Of a stretch of DNA of 64,000 nt, positions 44,601 to 53,440 are shown piece after piece; within the stretch, counting starts at the first letter, position 1, and each line of letters opens with the position of its first letter. Below the pieces are notes generated by a model. It had not been told where the DNA came from. It made no database searches and saw only the letters and a list, made by a program, of their open reading frames with translations. Source of the stretch: Sphingobium fuliginis (GTDB taxonomy: Bacteria > Pseudomonadota > Alphaproteobacteria > Sphingomonadales > Sphingomonadaceae). The position numbers and the translations under genes were made by a program. The stretch covers positions 62,001 through 126,000 of the forward strand of contig NZ_SEON01000004.1 of assembly GCF_004152845.1 (NCBI RefSeq), given 5' to 3'.

Positions 44601-45503
44601 GTGAAGGCGATCGTGATCAACCGCCATGGCGGCCCGGAGGTGTTGGAACCTGCCGATCTGCCGCCACCGCAGCCCAAGCAGGGGGAAACGCTGGTGCGCA
44701 TCCTGGCCGCGGCCGCCAATCCGGCGGACGGCAAATGGCGGGCGGGCCTGTTCGAAAGCTTCGCGCCTGTCGGTTTCCCTCATGTCCTGGGCTATGACGT
44801 GGCGGGCGAAGTCATCGGCGGGGAGGGCTTTGCGCCCGGCGCCCGCGTCTTCGGCATGCTCGATCCGTTTCGCAAGGGCGGCTATGCCGAGCAGGTCGCC
44901 GTGGCCGCCGATCATCTGGCGCCGGTGCCCGATGGCCTCGATCTGCCGACCGCCGCCGCGATACCTACCGCTGGCCTGACCGGATTGCAGATGGTCGAAC
45001 GCGGGTTGGACCTTCAGGCGGGCCAGAGGCTGATGCTGACGGGCGCGCTGGGCGCCGTCGGCCGTTTCGCCCTGTTTGCGGCGAAGGAGCGGGGCGTCCA
45101 TGTGACCGCCGCCGTCCGCGCCGCTCATGTCGAGGCTGTGCGCGCTCTGGGTGCTGACGATGTGATCGCCCTGGGCAAGGAGGATTGGAGCGGCGCGTCC
45201 TTCGATCATGTCATCGACACTGTGGGCGGCGAAGCAGTCGGCGCGCTTTGCCGGCATCTGAAGCCCGGCGGCCGGGTGCTGACCGCCGCCACCACGCCGA
45301 TCCCGAGCGACGAATTGCCGTCTGCGCCAGAATTTTTCGCGGTCGTCCCGAGCGGTCCCGACGCCGTCCGTCTGGGCGCCGCCGTCGCGCAGGGCAGGAT
45401 CGCCGTGCCCATCGCCCGCATCCTGCCGCTCGATCAAGCGGCGGAAGCGCAGCGGCTGGTCGATGCGGGCGGATTGAACGGCAAGGTCATCCTGACGAAC
45501 TGA
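44601..45503 (+). CDS. MDR-family quinone-oxidoreductase-like enzyme
   Basis: 300 residues from GTG 44601 with AGGAGATGCAGGGG upstream. N-terminal MKAIVINRHGGPEVLE and NPADGKWRAGLF...PHVLGYDVAGEV belong to the zinc-free branch of medium-chain dehydrogenases (QOR/MDR type). The nucleotide-binding LMLTGALGAVGRFALFAAKERG follows, then FDHVIDTVGGEA. No cysteine or histidine zinc ligands are seen. It would reduce an enone or quinone with NADPH. It is divergent from the MFE-2-like SDR and about 40 bp before the convergent SDR at 45541. Confidence 0.9.
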   Translation: MKAIVINRHGGPEVLEPADLPPPQPKQGETLVRILAAAANPADGKWRAGLFESFAPVGFPHVLGYDVAGEVIGGEGFAPGARVFGMLDPFRKGGYAEQVAVAADHLAPVPDGLDLPTAAAIPTAGLTGLQMVERGLDLQAGQRLMLTGALGAVGRFALFAAKERGVHVTAAVRAAHVEAVRALGADDVIALGKEDWSGASFDHVIDTVGGEAVGALCRHLKPGGRVLTAATTPIPSDELPSAPEFFAVVPSGPDAVRLGAAVAQGRIAVPIARILPLDQAAEAQRLVDAGGLNGKVILTN

Positions 45504-45540
45504 AAATCCTTGCGATAGCGCAGTCTTCAGTGCCGCATCG

Positions 45541-46329
45541 TCAACCGGCCAGCGCAGCCAGCGCCGATGCCTTTTGCGCCAGCGCCCCGCGCATATCCTC
45601 TCCCACCGGCAGGCGCAGGGGCAGCGTTTCGCCGTCCAGCGCCGCCAATATCGCCTCCGCCACCGCTTCCGGCGGGCTGGCGGCGGTGGCGTAATAGCCG
45701 TCCAGCACCGTCTTGCCCTGCCCCGACAGAAAGCCGTAATCGGCAATGCGGAGCTGCGCCTCGCGCGTGCCATGGCTGATGAAGCGGGTGGCGATCGCGC
45801 CCGGCTCGACCAACATGGTGCGGATGCCCAGGGCTGCAACCTCCAGCGCCAGCGTTTCGGTCAAGCCTTCCAGCGCGAATTTGCTCGCGCAGTAAGCGCC
45901 GAGGCCGGGCGTGCCGTTCAGACCGCAGCCCGACGACAATTGAACGATCGTGCCCGATCCGCGCGAGCGGAAATGCGGCAGCAGCGCCTGGGTCAATGCC
46001 CAGGGACTGAAGAAATTGACCTCGAACAGCCCGCGCGCATCATCCAGATCGACCTCCTCGACCGCGCCGAACAGGCTCTGCCCGGCATTGTTGACCAATA
46101 TGTCCACATGCCCGGCCGCCAGCGCTTCGCATGCAAGCCTCAAAACCTGCCTGGGATCGCTCATGTCCGCGACGATTCCCCTGGTGCGGCCTGCGCCCTC
46201 CGCTTCGAATGCGCTGATCGCTTGCGCGTCGCGGGCGGCGCCAGTGACATGGTCGCCCCGCGCCAGAGCGGCTTTCGCCAACGCCGCGCCGATGCCGCTC
46301 GAAATGCCTGTGATCAGCCAGCGCCTCAT
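45541..46329 (-). CDS. SDR family oxidoreductase (classical, ketoreductase-like)
   Basis: 262 residues from ATG 46329, chosen because GAGGAGAC lies 7-8 bases upstream; a 9-residue extension to 46356 lacks it. RWLITGISSGIGAALAKAAL, VNNAGQSLFGAVEEVD, QLSSGCG and GAYCASKFALEGLTETLALEV give cofactor, structural Asn and the Ser-Tyr-Lys triad. The subgroup often acts on retinal or steroid-like substrates, but the substrate cannot be fixed here. A TetR gene lies directly upstream on the same strand. Confidence 0.9.
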   Translation of the reverse strand: MRRWLITGISSGIGAALAKAALARGDHVTGAARDAQAISAFEAEGAGRTRGIVADMSDPRQVLRLACEALAAGHVDILVNNAGQSLFGAVEEVDLDDARGLFEVNFFSPWALTQALLPHFRSRGSGTIVQLSSGCGLNGTPGLGAYCASKFALEGLTETLALEVAALGIRTMLVEPGAIATRFISHGTREAQLRIADYGFLSGQGKTVLDGYYATAASPPEAVAEAILAALDGETLPLRLPVGEDMRGALAQKASALAALAG

Positions 46330-46420
46330 ATGCCGTCTCCTCGCCCACTCGCCCACTCGCCCCCAGACGTCTCAGAAAAGCGCGAGGTCGACAATCGGAG
46401 GGGGGAGAAGCGCGTAAACA

Positions 46421-46437
46421 ATGCATGCTTGATGCAT
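46421..46437. promoter_or_regulatory. Repeated ATGCAT palindrome upstream of the SDR at 45541
   Basis: Two ATGCAT hexamers separated by GCTTG lie between the SDR start and the stop of the upstream TetR gene. Each is self-complementary, so the pair reads as a symmetric site. A short operator is plausible; function is unproven. Confidence 0.3.
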
Positions 46438-46467
46438 GTCCCTATCGACATGGATGCCGTCTGCCGC

Positions 46468-47097
46468 TCAGCGCTCTATCCCTCGCAGGAACAATGCGAC
46501 CACGCGGGTCGCCCATTGCTGCCGAAACGCCTCGTCCGTGAAGTCGTCGGTCAGGAGGAAACGCAGCCCCCCATTGGCCAGATTGATGAAGTGCTGGGCC
46601 AGTTGGGCGGGATCGTCGATCTCGTACCCCGCCTCCCGCAAATGGGTGAGATAGGCGGTTATCGGCGCCACCGTATCAGCGATATGGCCGTGCAGCCGCT
46701 TGGCTATGTCGGGGAAGCGTTCCTTCGCGGCGATGGCGAGACGGAGCAGGGCGATCCGCTCCGCCTCCGCCACTTCGCCGGTGATGCGAAGGGCGAAGTC
46801 CGTCAGCACCCCGGCGGGTTCCCGCCCCTCGGTCGCGATGCTTCGCACATCGCTGCGCATGGACGCGACGCTGTGGAGGGCGACGGCCTCGAACAGCGCG
46901 GCCTTGTTGTTGAAGCGGGCATAGATTGTCGCCTTGCTGACCCTGGCGACGGCGGCGATATGGTCCATGCTCGCGCCGGCATAGCCGTGCATCAGAAAGG
47001 CGCGCGCCGCTGCCTCGATCAGTCCGGCCTCGCGCACCGGCGCATCCGCATTGGTCGGCCTCCCCCGGCGCGGTCTTGTGATGTCTTCGCCGGGCAC
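46468..47097 (-). CDS. TetR/AcrR family regulator
   Basis: 209 residues. Basic tail TRPRRGRPTNADAPVREAG, then helix-turn-helix GLIEAAARAFLMHGYAGASMDHIAAVARVSKATIYARFNNKAALFEAVA. The C-terminal LHGHIADTVAPITAYLTHLREAG resembles TetR_C members such as AefR-like proteins. It is divergent from the EthD-like gene across about 80 bp that contain an AATAAA...TTTATT inverted repeat, which is probably its operator. Confidence 0.92.
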   Translation of the reverse strand: MPGEDITRPRRGRPTNADAPVREAGLIEAAARAFLMHGYAGASMDHIAAVARVSKATIYARFNNKAALFEAVALHSVASMRSDVRSIATEGREPAGVLTDFALRITGEVAEAERIALLRLAIAAKERFPDIAKRLHGHIADTVAPITAYLTHLREAGYEIDDPAQLAQHFINLANGGLRFLLTDDFTDEAFRQQWATRVVALFLRGIER

Positions 47098-47111
47098 GCT
47101 TGCTCCATCGA

Positions 47112-47132
47112 AATAAAACTATACCGTTTATT
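47112..47132. promoter_or_regulatory. AT-rich inverted repeat, probable TetR operator
   Basis: AATAAA and TTTATT flank ACTATACCG in the gap between the divergent TetR and EthD-like genes. It is strikingly AT-rich for this GC-rich window, as expected for an overlapping -10 region and operator. Confidence 0.5.
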
Positions 47133-47180
47133 TTATTAAATGCGAGTCGGTCGCGCAAGAGCGATCAGGGAGAGGGCAAG

Positions 47181-47795
47181 ATGAAGCGGGTCATCCTTTT
47201 GCGCGGACCGCGGTCCGTCATGGCCGCATCCGCGCCCGAATGGGCCGCGGCGCAGACCTGGGCCAAGGCGGCCGAGCGGATCGTCGTGCATAAAGGGCTG
47301 AATGCTCCGGCTGAGCCCGGCGGTGTTCCGACGCCGCCGGTTTACGATGCGGTGATCGAACTTTGGTCCGACGCCGCGCTCGATGCCCACAGCATCCGCT
47401 CCGATTGGGAAGACGTGGAGGTGCGCTCCTCCGCCCAGATCGTCGGCAAGGCAGCGGCTGCGCGCTTGCCGATCGGCATCACGCCGGGCCTTTCCCAGCT
47501 TTCCTTCATCCGCGCCATCGAAGCTTTGCCACGACAGGATGTGGAACGGCACTGGAACGAACATATCCCGCTCGCCTGCGAAATCCATGTCGGCATGAAC
47601 CGCTATGTGCAGGATCGTTTTTCGCCGGCGGTTCCCTGGTTCGGCATGGCCCATCTTCATTTTCCAAGCGAAGCGGCGCTGCGCGACGGGTTGTTCAGAA
47701 GCCCGGAGGACATCGCCGTGATTACGGCGGACGTGGCCGAGTTCGTCAGCGATTACGCGACCATGATCGCCATCGAGCATATCGTGAAAGCATAG
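47181..47795 (+). CDS. EthD-like (dimeric alpha-beta barrel) protein
   Basis: 204 residues from ATG 47181, with GGGAGAGGG upstream; a longer in-frame opening overlaps the TetR promoter. The second half contains an EthD-type segment RHWNEHIPLACEIHVGMNRYVQDRF and WFGMAHLHFPSEAALRDGL. The first half (VYDAVIELWSDAAL) is a weaker repeat of the same ferredoxin-like unit, so the protein probably has two such domains. EthD-type proteins accompany P450 and SDR systems, with unclear or isomerase-type roles. It forms an operon with the SDR 11 bp downstream. Confidence 0.75.
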   Translation: MKRVILLRGPRSVMAASAPEWAAAQTWAKAAERIVVHKGLNAPAEPGGVPTPPVYDAVIELWSDAALDAHSIRSDWEDVEVRSSAQIVGKAAAARLPIGITPGLSQLSFIRAIEALPRQDVERHWNEHIPLACEIHVGMNRYVQDRFSPAVPWFGMAHLHFPSEAALRDGLFRSPEDIAVITADVAEFVSDYATMIAIEHIVKA

Positions 47796-47806
47796 GAGAG
47801 GCAGGC

Positions 47807-48601
47807 ATGGACCTTGGACTGGCAGACAAGCGCGCGCTGGTGACGGGCAGCAGTTCCGGCATCGGCGCGGGCATAGCCCGACTATTGGCGGCGGAAGGCT
47901 GCGCCGTGATTGTGCATGGCCGCGATGCGGAAAAGGCGCGTGCCGTGGCGGATTCGATTGGCCGCGGCGTCTGCGTGGCGATTGGCGATCTTTCCACCGA
48001 TGCAGGGGCGGACGCGGTGGCGAAGGCAGTCGGGGAGGTCGACATATTGGTGAACAATGCCGGCGGCGCCGTGGGCACCTCTGCCATGCATTGGACGGAG
48101 GTGGACGAAGAGGGTTGGGAGGGTACCTATCAGCTCAACGCCATTGCCGCCGCGCGGATGATCCGGCGGCTTCTGCCCGCGATGCAGGCGAAAGGATGGG
48201 GCCGCATCATCAACATCGCCAGTGCCGCGGCCACGCAGCCCATCGCCTTCGGCCCGGATTATGGCGCGGCCAAGGCGGCCATGCTGAACATGACCGTCAG
48301 CCTGGCGAAGGCACTGGGACCCTGCGGCGTCACCGCGAACAGTGTCAGCCCCGGCATGATCCTCACTCCGGCAGTCGAGGCATGGCTCGGCAATCTCAAG
48401 CGGAACATGGGCTGGGGCGACATTTCCCTGGAGGAAGCAGAAGCCCGCGCCGCTCGCGAGTTGACGCCGATCCCCGTCGGCCGCATCGGCCGGGTCGAGG
48501 AGATCGCCCATGTCGTCTGCATGATCGCGAGCCCGCATGCCGGATACATGACCGGCGCCAATGTCCGCGTGGACGGCGGTCAGGTCCAGAGCGTAAACTG
48601 A
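47807..48601 (+). CDS. SDR family oxidoreductase
   Basis: 264 residues from ATG 47807 with AGGAGAGG upstream. LADKRALVTGSSSGIGAGIARLL, DILVNNAGGAVGTSAM, NIASAAA and PDYGAAKAAMLNMTVSLAKALG. The pattern fits 3-oxoacyl-ACP reductase (FabG)-like enzymes. It also has a segment EEAEARAARELTPIPVGRIGRVEEIA typical of sphingomonad catabolic SDRs. Cotranscribed with the EthD-like gene and probably under the TetR at 46468. Confidence 0.92.
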   Translation: MDLGLADKRALVTGSSSGIGAGIARLLAAEGCAVIVHGRDAEKARAVADSIGRGVCVAIGDLSTDAGADAVAKAVGEVDILVNNAGGAVGTSAMHWTEVDEEGWEGTYQLNAIAAARMIRRLLPAMQAKGWGRIINIASAAATQPIAFGPDYGAAKAAMLNMTVSLAKALGPCGVTANSVSPGMILTPAVEAWLGNLKRNMGWGDISLEEAEARAARELTPIPVGRIGRVEEIAHVVCMIASPHAGYMTGANVRVDGGQVQSVN

Positions 48602-48766
48602 GTACCCCTGACGCCTGTTTTCATCGAATAGCCGATCTTTCTTGCCCATGCTGGCGCCGGTCGGGCGAAGGGATAGGATCGCCCCGGCTGCCGCTCGCCA
48701 TGGATGACCGCCTGTTTGCGCGTGACGAACGCATGGGCCGAAAGAGAATGGAAGAAGAGGATGGAC

Positions 48767-49741
48767 ATGACCGATTTGCGTTTCGACGGCCGCGTGGCGA
48801 TCATCACCGGCGCAGGCAACGGTTTGGGCAAGGATTACGCGCTGGAGCTTGCCCGGCGCGGCGCGAAGGTCGTCGTGAACGATCTGGGAGGCAGCGGATC
48901 GGGGCAGGGGCAATCGCATAATGCGGCGGACCTGGTGGTCCAGGAAATTCGCGGCAAGGGCGGGGAAGCGGTCGCCAATTACGACAGCGTGTCGACGCGA
49001 CAGGGAGGTGCGGCCATTGTCCAGACCGCGCTAGATGCCTTCGGCAAGGTCGACATCTGCATCAACAATGCAGGCTTCCTGCGCAATGGCCGGTTCGAAG
49101 ATCTGACCGATGAGCAGATCGACGCGATCATCGACGTGCATCTGAAAGGGGCCATCTATGTCGCCCAGCCCGCCTATCGCGCAATGCGTCGAAACGGCTA
49201 CGGCCGGTTCCTTTTCACCGGTTCGGCATCCGCCATGTTCGGCCACGCCTGGCAGGCCAATTACGCAGCGGCAAAGGGCGGCCTCATGGGCCTCAGCCAT
49301 ATCGTCGCCATCGAGGGATCGGCCTATGGCATCACGTCGAACCTGCTGCTGCCCACCGCGCAATCCCGGCTGGCAGCGGAAATGGACGCTGGTTTCATGG
49401 AAATCCCCGCCTTTGCGGAGGCGGTGCAAGGCGCCGATTACGCCGCGAGCGAGGGCCGCATCGAAGTGGCGTTCAATACGCCGCTGGCAGTCTATCTGGT
49501 CAGCGAACAATGCACTTCCACCCACGGCATCTATTCGCAGAATAGCGGCCGTTACGCGAAGGTGCGCATCTGCGCCGCCGATGGCTGGGTTGCGCCGATG
49601 GGGCCTATGCCGCCCAGCGTGGAGGATATTGCCGCTCACTGGGGCAGCGTCACGGACGATGCCATCGTTCATGAACCTCTGACCGTCTATGATGAATTCA
49701 CCGCCGTCGCCAAAGCGGCGCGCCGCCAAGGCCTGATCTGA
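48767..49741 (+). CDS. SDR family oxidoreductase, multifunctional-enzyme-2-like
   Basis: 324 residues from ATG 48767 (AGAGG 6 bases upstream; ATG 48761 is also in frame). VAIITGAGNGLGKDYALELARRGAKVVVNDLGGSGSGQG is the characteristic MFE-2/HSD17B4-type opening. Catalytic residues are in TGSASAM and ANYAAAKGGLMGLS. The C-terminal extension beyond the SDR core (YAKVRICAADGWVAPMGPMPPSVEDIAAHWGSVTD) is typical of this subgroup. It is clearly related to, but not identical with, the SDR at 43493. It probably oxidises a hydroxyacyl-CoA or alcohol in the degradation route. Confidence 0.92.
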   Translation: MTDLRFDGRVAIITGAGNGLGKDYALELARRGAKVVVNDLGGSGSGQGQSHNAADLVVQEIRGKGGEAVANYDSVSTRQGGAAIVQTALDAFGKVDICINNAGFLRNGRFEDLTDEQIDAIIDVHLKGAIYVAQPAYRAMRRNGYGRFLFTGSASAMFGHAWQANYAAAKGGLMGLSHIVAIEGSAYGITSNLLLPTAQSRLAAEMDAGFMEIPAFAEAVQGADYAASEGRIEVAFNTPLAVYLVSEQCTSTHGIYSQNSGRYAKVRICAADGWVAPMGPMPPSVEDIAAHWGSVTDDAIVHEPLTVYDEFTAVAKAARRQGLI

Positions 49742-49791
49742 CCGGAACATGCCTCGCGGTCGCTGGCGGACCGGGCATCGGGCTAAAGCAT

Positions 49792-49910
49792 CGGGCGGAA
49801 AAGCCTGTTCTGAGCCTGTCGAAGGGCGAGAACCGGTTTTCCGCCCGAAAGGATGCGGAAACGGAATTTGGAGCGCGCGACCCGCGTCCGATTCAGTGCA
49901 GCGCGCTCCA
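49792..49910. repeat. Two nested-type inverted repeats between convergent genes
   Basis: CGGGCGGAAAA at 49792-49802 pairs perfectly with TTTTCCGCCCG at 49837-49847. TGGAGCGCGC at 49869-49878 pairs with GCGCGCTCCA at 49901-49910. The loop of the first contains CTGAGCCTGTCGAAGGGC, a sequence I recall as dispersed in sphingomonad genomes. They lie between the plus-strand SDR and the minus-strand MarR gene, so they may end transcription from both sides. Confidence 0.6.
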
Positions 49911-49922
49911 GACCTGGCGGTG

Positions 49923-50468
49923 CTACAGCCCGCCGATGAATTCGCGGTCGAACCGCTGGTGCAGGTCGCCCAGCAGCCGGGACAAGGTCTGCCGGTCGGT
50001 GGGGCTGAGTTGGCGGAAGAAGCGGACCAGCTTCGACTGCGCGGCAATGTCGACAATGGCTCGCTCGATGAGCGCGCGTCCCGGCGGCGTCAGCGCCAGG
50101 TCGAAAACCCGTCGGTCCTCCGGGTTGCGCTGGCGCTTCAGCACGCCCGCCTTTTCCAGGCGCGCGATCCTGGTCGAGATCACGGCATTGGATATATGGA
50201 GGGTGGAGGCGAGATCGGTCGCCCGGTGCGGCATGTCCTGATCGATCGCCAGCGTGCCGAGAAGGTCGAGATCAGCGAAACTATATCCCAGCTTGCCCGC
50301 GATGCCGTCCAGATCGGTCGTGACCAGATGCCCGACCGTGAACAAATGCCAGAGCGGCCCGAAATGCTCGCTCTCCATCTCGGGCATGCGCTGTGCATAG
50401 AAGGAACGGCCGGCGTTGAGTTGGTCCAGAGGCTTGCGAGGCATGTTCGCGCTGCCCTCCACCGGCAT
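49923..50468 (-). CDS. MarR-family regulator
   Basis: 181 residues. Winged helix: YSFADLDLLGTLAIDQDMPHRATDLASTLHISNAVISTRIARLEKAGVLKRQRNPEDRRVFDLALTPPGRALIERA, with the DRR wing typical of MarR. The first 30 residues are extra; an alternative ATG lies at 50444. It is the last gene of the minus-strand P450 set, 18 bp after the CYP101-like P450, so it may regulate this operon in response to a substrate or product. Confidence 0.92.
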   Translation of the reverse strand: MPVEGSANMPRKPLDQLNAGRSFYAQRMPEMESEHFGPLWHLFTVGHLVTTDLDGIAGKLGYSFADLDLLGTLAIDQDMPHRATDLASTLHISNAVISTRIARLEKAGVLKRQRNPEDRRVFDLALTPPGRALIERAIVDIAAQSKLVRFFRQLSPTDRQTLSRLLGDLHQRFDREFIGGL

Positions 50469-50486
50469 GGAGCTATCGACGGCGGC

Positions 50487-51722
50487 TCAGGGCCAGCACA
50501 GGTCCAGACTGAGCACACCGTTGACCATGCCCGTCGCCAGTACCGGCTTCGTTCCCGGCTTGATGCGAAAATCCGGAATGCGGCTCAGCCATTCCTGGAG
50601 GAAAATGCGAATTTCCCGCCGCGCCAGCACTGCGCCCGGACAGGCATGGGCTCCGTTTCCGAACGCCGCGTGCACCGGCTTTTCACGGCTGAAATCCACC
50701 ACCAGCGGATCTGCGTTCACCCGGTCGTCCGTACCGACCCAGAGATTGGCGGGCAATATGCGGTCGCCCGCCTGGAAATATACGCCCTTATATTCGAGGT
50801 TCTCGGTGATCACGCGGGACGTATTGGCCAGACCGTGACGACGAATCATCTCCTCAATCGCATGCTTGATGAAATCCTCATCATCCAGCCGCTCGACCAA
50901 CTGACGGCGATGACCTGGATTCAGGGCCAGGAAACGGGCGATGAAACCAATCATGCCGGCCACGGTGTCGAGCCCGCCGAACAACACCAGCGTTGCGTAA
51001 CTGACGGCCTCCATTTCGGAAATCCGACCTTCACCGACATTGACGTTGACCAGCTTGCTCAGCAAATCCTCTCCGGGATTGTCGCGACGGGCGCGAATTT
51101 CATCTATCAGATAACCGCCCATTTCCTGCTGCGCCTGCAACCGTATTTCGGCGGTGTGGCCGCGCACCGAACGTTCCGCGATCGGCAACAGGCGATGCTT
51201 GTCGGAGATCGGCAGATCGACCAGTTCCAGGAAGACGTGGATGGGGAGGATCTTGGCGAAATCCTCGATGAATTCGCATTCGCCCCGCGGCAGCACGCGC
51301 TCTATCGCCTCCACCGCGACATCGCGCACCTTGCTCTCCAGTTCGGAGACCACGGCAGGCATCAGCGACTGCATCAGCGGGCGCCGGTATCGCGCATGTT
51401 CGGGCGGGTCCATCTCCAGCGGGATCTGGCGCGGCGTGCCTTCCGGCATCGGGGGCAGGACGATGTGCTTGTGCGAGAAATGATGATAGTCGCGCTGCAT
51501 CGCGATGATGTCGTCGCTGCGGGTTGCAACCCAGTGACCGCCATTATGGGGGGTCCAGAATATATCGGGATTGGCCTGCTGGATCGCGGCATAGGCCGCC
51601 TGCACATCCTCTGCCGACCCCGGAATATCGTAGATGTTGAAATCGCGCACCAGCGCGGCCGGTACATGGTCGGGACGCGGTGCCAGCTCGCCTTCAGCCA
51701 CGCTTGTCATGTCAGCGCTCAT
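50487..51722 (-). CDS. Cytochrome P450, CYP101 (P450cam)-like
   Basis: 411 residues from ATG 51722. By eye it follows P450cam: HVPAALVRDFNIYD, HNGGHWVATRSD, IPLEMDPPEHARYR, FIEDFAKILPI, oxygen-activation VLFGGLDTVAG with the acid-alcohol Asp-Thr pair, heme-ligand loop FGNGAHACPGAVLARRE, and EWLSRIPDF near the end. At the place of P450cam Tyr96, which holds the camphor carbonyl, the alignment gives proline (PEGTPRQIP), so the substrate should differ from camphor. Preceded by a ferredoxin 122 bp upstream. Cytoplasmic, needing electrons from the ferredoxin and a reductase encoded elsewhere. Confidence 0.93.
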   Translation of the reverse strand: MSADMTSVAEGELAPRPDHVPAALVRDFNIYDIPGSAEDVQAAYAAIQQANPDIFWTPHNGGHWVATRSDDIIAMQRDYHHFSHKHIVLPPMPEGTPRQIPLEMDPPEHARYRRPLMQSLMPAVVSELESKVRDVAVEAIERVLPRGECEFIEDFAKILPIHVFLELVDLPISDKHRLLPIAERSVRGHTAEIRLQAQQEMGGYLIDEIRARRDNPGEDLLSKLVNVNVGEGRISEMEAVSYATLVLFGGLDTVAGMIGFIARFLALNPGHRRQLVERLDDEDFIKHAIEEMIRRHGLANTSRVITENLEYKGVYFQAGDRILPANLWVGTDDRVNADPLVVDFSREKPVHAAFGNGAHACPGAVLARREIRIFLQEWLSRIPDFRIKPGTKPVLATGMVNGVLSLDLCWP

Positions 51723-51844
51723 TCTCTGTTTTCCCTCTCCGAAACTGTCTTGACCCAGGGGGCAGGCGAGGCAAGGGCCGCGCCTGCGCATGGGTCAGGA
51801 TTTCACAGATGCGATGGATCGCGGCTCCCGCCGGTCGCCGCCTC

Positions 51845-52162
51845 TCAATCCTCCGGCGCAATCGCGATGCGCAGGCCGTCCAGCTCCGCCGTGAGAGGAA
51901 TCTGGCAGGACAATCGCGAATATTCGTCGCGATGTTCGGAACTGTCCAGCAGGTCGCTTTCATCCTCGCTGACCGTCGGCAACAGCCTGAAGAAGGCCGG
52001 GTCGACCTTCACATGGCAGGTCGCGCAGGAACAGCATCCTCCGCAAAGCGCCAGCATCTCGTCGATCCCGGCATCGCGGATCGCTTCCATCAAGGACAGT
52101 CCGGTTTCGGCGGCAATTTCCCTTTCCGCGCCATCGCGGGTGGTGACGATCACATTTGGCAT
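51845..52162 (-). CDS. 2Fe-2S ferredoxin, adrenodoxin/putidaredoxin type
   Basis: 105 residues. Cluster ligands follow C-x5-C-x2-C...[14 protein letters not shown] and RLSCQIPL. One extra cysteine sits inside the loop. [19 protein letters not shown] is the usual P450-interaction helix region. It passes electrons from an NAD(P)H reductase to the neighbouring P450s. It stands between the two P450 genes, 21 bp after the first. No ferredoxin reductase gene is in the window, so one must be supplied elsewhere. Confidence 0.95.
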   Translation of the reverse strand: MPNVIVTTRDGAEREIAAETGLSLMEAIRDAGIDEMLALCGGCCSCATCHVKVDPAFFRLLPTVSEDESDLLDSSEHRDEYSRLSCQIPLTAELDGLRIAIAPED

Positions 52163-52183
52163 ATTGGGTCCCCTGGATGAAGA

Positions 52184-53425
52184 TCAGTCGCCGAAGCGGA
52201 CATGGAGATGCCTGGGCACGCGCATCATCGAGCCGCGTATCTCGGGCCGCGGCTTGTCGGGGTCGAAGCGCAGATTGGGCAGATGATCCAGCACCGCATG
52301 CAGCGCGCGGGTCATCTCCACCCGCGCCAGATGCTGGCCGACGCAGATATGCGGTCCGCGCGAGAAGGAGAAGTGCGCCTTGCGCTCGCGGAAGATGTCG
52401 AACTTGTCGGGATCGGGGAAGATCGCCGGGTCGCGATTGGCGGCGCCCGCCACCACGTCGAGCAGCGATCCGGCCGGAATTTCGACGCCGCCGAGCACCA
52501 CATCCTGCTTCGCCATGCGAAGCTGCACGGCGACGGGGCCGTCCCAGCGCAGCGCCTCCTCGATTGCGACGGGTATGAGCTTTCGATCCTCCCGGATGGC
52601 GTCGAGCTGGTCGGGATTTTCCAGCAGCGCGGTCAGCAGCACGCTGGTCCCGCGATAGGTGGTGTCGCCCGCCGCGTTCATCAATTGCCGCAGGAAGGAG
52701 ATCAGCACCAGCGGCGGCAGATAATCGCCGTCCACTTCGGTATTGGCGAGCAGGCTGACCAGATCGTCGCCCGGATTGCGCCGCCGTTCGTCCACCAGCG
52801 CGGTGAAATATTCGCCCAGCTTGCGCGATGCCTCCTGCGCCTTGTCGATGTGCATATAGTCGGTCTGGCCAATGGCCAGCCGCTGGAAGGTGCGTACGTC
52901 CGATTCCGGGAGATCGAGCTGCTGATAGATCACCTCGAAAGGATAAAGCAGGGTGAATTGTTCGATGAGGTCGGCGCGGCCGGTGCCCATGAACCTGCCC
53001 ATCAATTTATGAACCACCGGATCGACAATGGTTTCACCCCATGTTTTCACATATTGGGGCAGGAATATTTTCTGGAAGATCTTCCGCCAGCGGCCATGTT
53101 CGGGATTGTCCATGACGCTGATGCTGCCCTGGCCGAAGGTTTCCCCGATGTTGAACCTGTAGCCATGGTTGGAAAAGCGGTCGGTGTCGGTCAGGACCGT
53201 CAATATCTCGTCCGAACCGACGATCGTGAACATCTTGCGATCCGGGTAAGTGGCGGATTGCAGGCCCATTTTGGGGCGGTAATCGCCTTCCAGCACCGGG
53301 GTCTGCGCCCGCCATTTCGCGATCTTCGCATAGGGATCGAGCGTGTCCCCGAAATTGATGTCGTCCGCGCTGAACGGATCGTAGCTCGGATCGTCATATT
53401 CCTGAATTCTGACGGCGGGTTCCAT
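52184..53425 (-). CDS. Cytochrome P450 (soluble bacterial class I type)
   Basis: 413 residues; AGGAGAG before the start. Landmarks: SVMDNPEHGRWRKIFQKIF, I-helix LMNAAGDTTYRGT, ExxR in EEALRW, PERF-like region and heme loop FSFSRGPHICVGQHLARVE. This is not CYP101-like by eye. It could be a linalool- or terpene-type hydroxylase, but the family number cannot be assigned. First gene of the P450-ferredoxin-P450-MarR operon, and a 20-bp palindrome sits 15 bp upstream of its start. Confidence 0.93.
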   Translation of the reverse strand: MEPAVRIQEYDDPSYDPFSADDINFGDTLDPYAKIAKWRAQTPVLEGDYRPKMGLQSATYPDRKMFTIVGSDEILTVLTDTDRFSNHGYRFNIGETFGQGSISVMDNPEHGRWRKIFQKIFLPQYVKTWGETIVDPVVHKLMGRFMGTGRADLIEQFTLLYPFEVIYQQLDLPESDVRTFQRLAIGQTDYMHIDKAQEASRKLGEYFTALVDERRRNPGDDLVSLLANTEVDGDYLPPLVLISFLRQLMNAAGDTTYRGTSVLLTALLENPDQLDAIREDRKLIPVAIEEALRWDGPVAVQLRMAKQDVVLGGVEIPAGSLLDVVAGAANRDPAIFPDPDKFDIFRERKAHFSFSRGPHICVGQHLARVEMTRALHAVLDHLPNLRFDPDKPRPEIRGSMMRVPRHLHVRFGD

Positions 53426-53440
53426 GGCCGGAATCTCTCC

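Noticed and set aside
49749..52286. Plus-strand open frame of 845 codons opposite MarR, P450 and ferredoxin
   Set aside because: Shadow of well-identified minus-strand genes; no recognisable domain or start signal.
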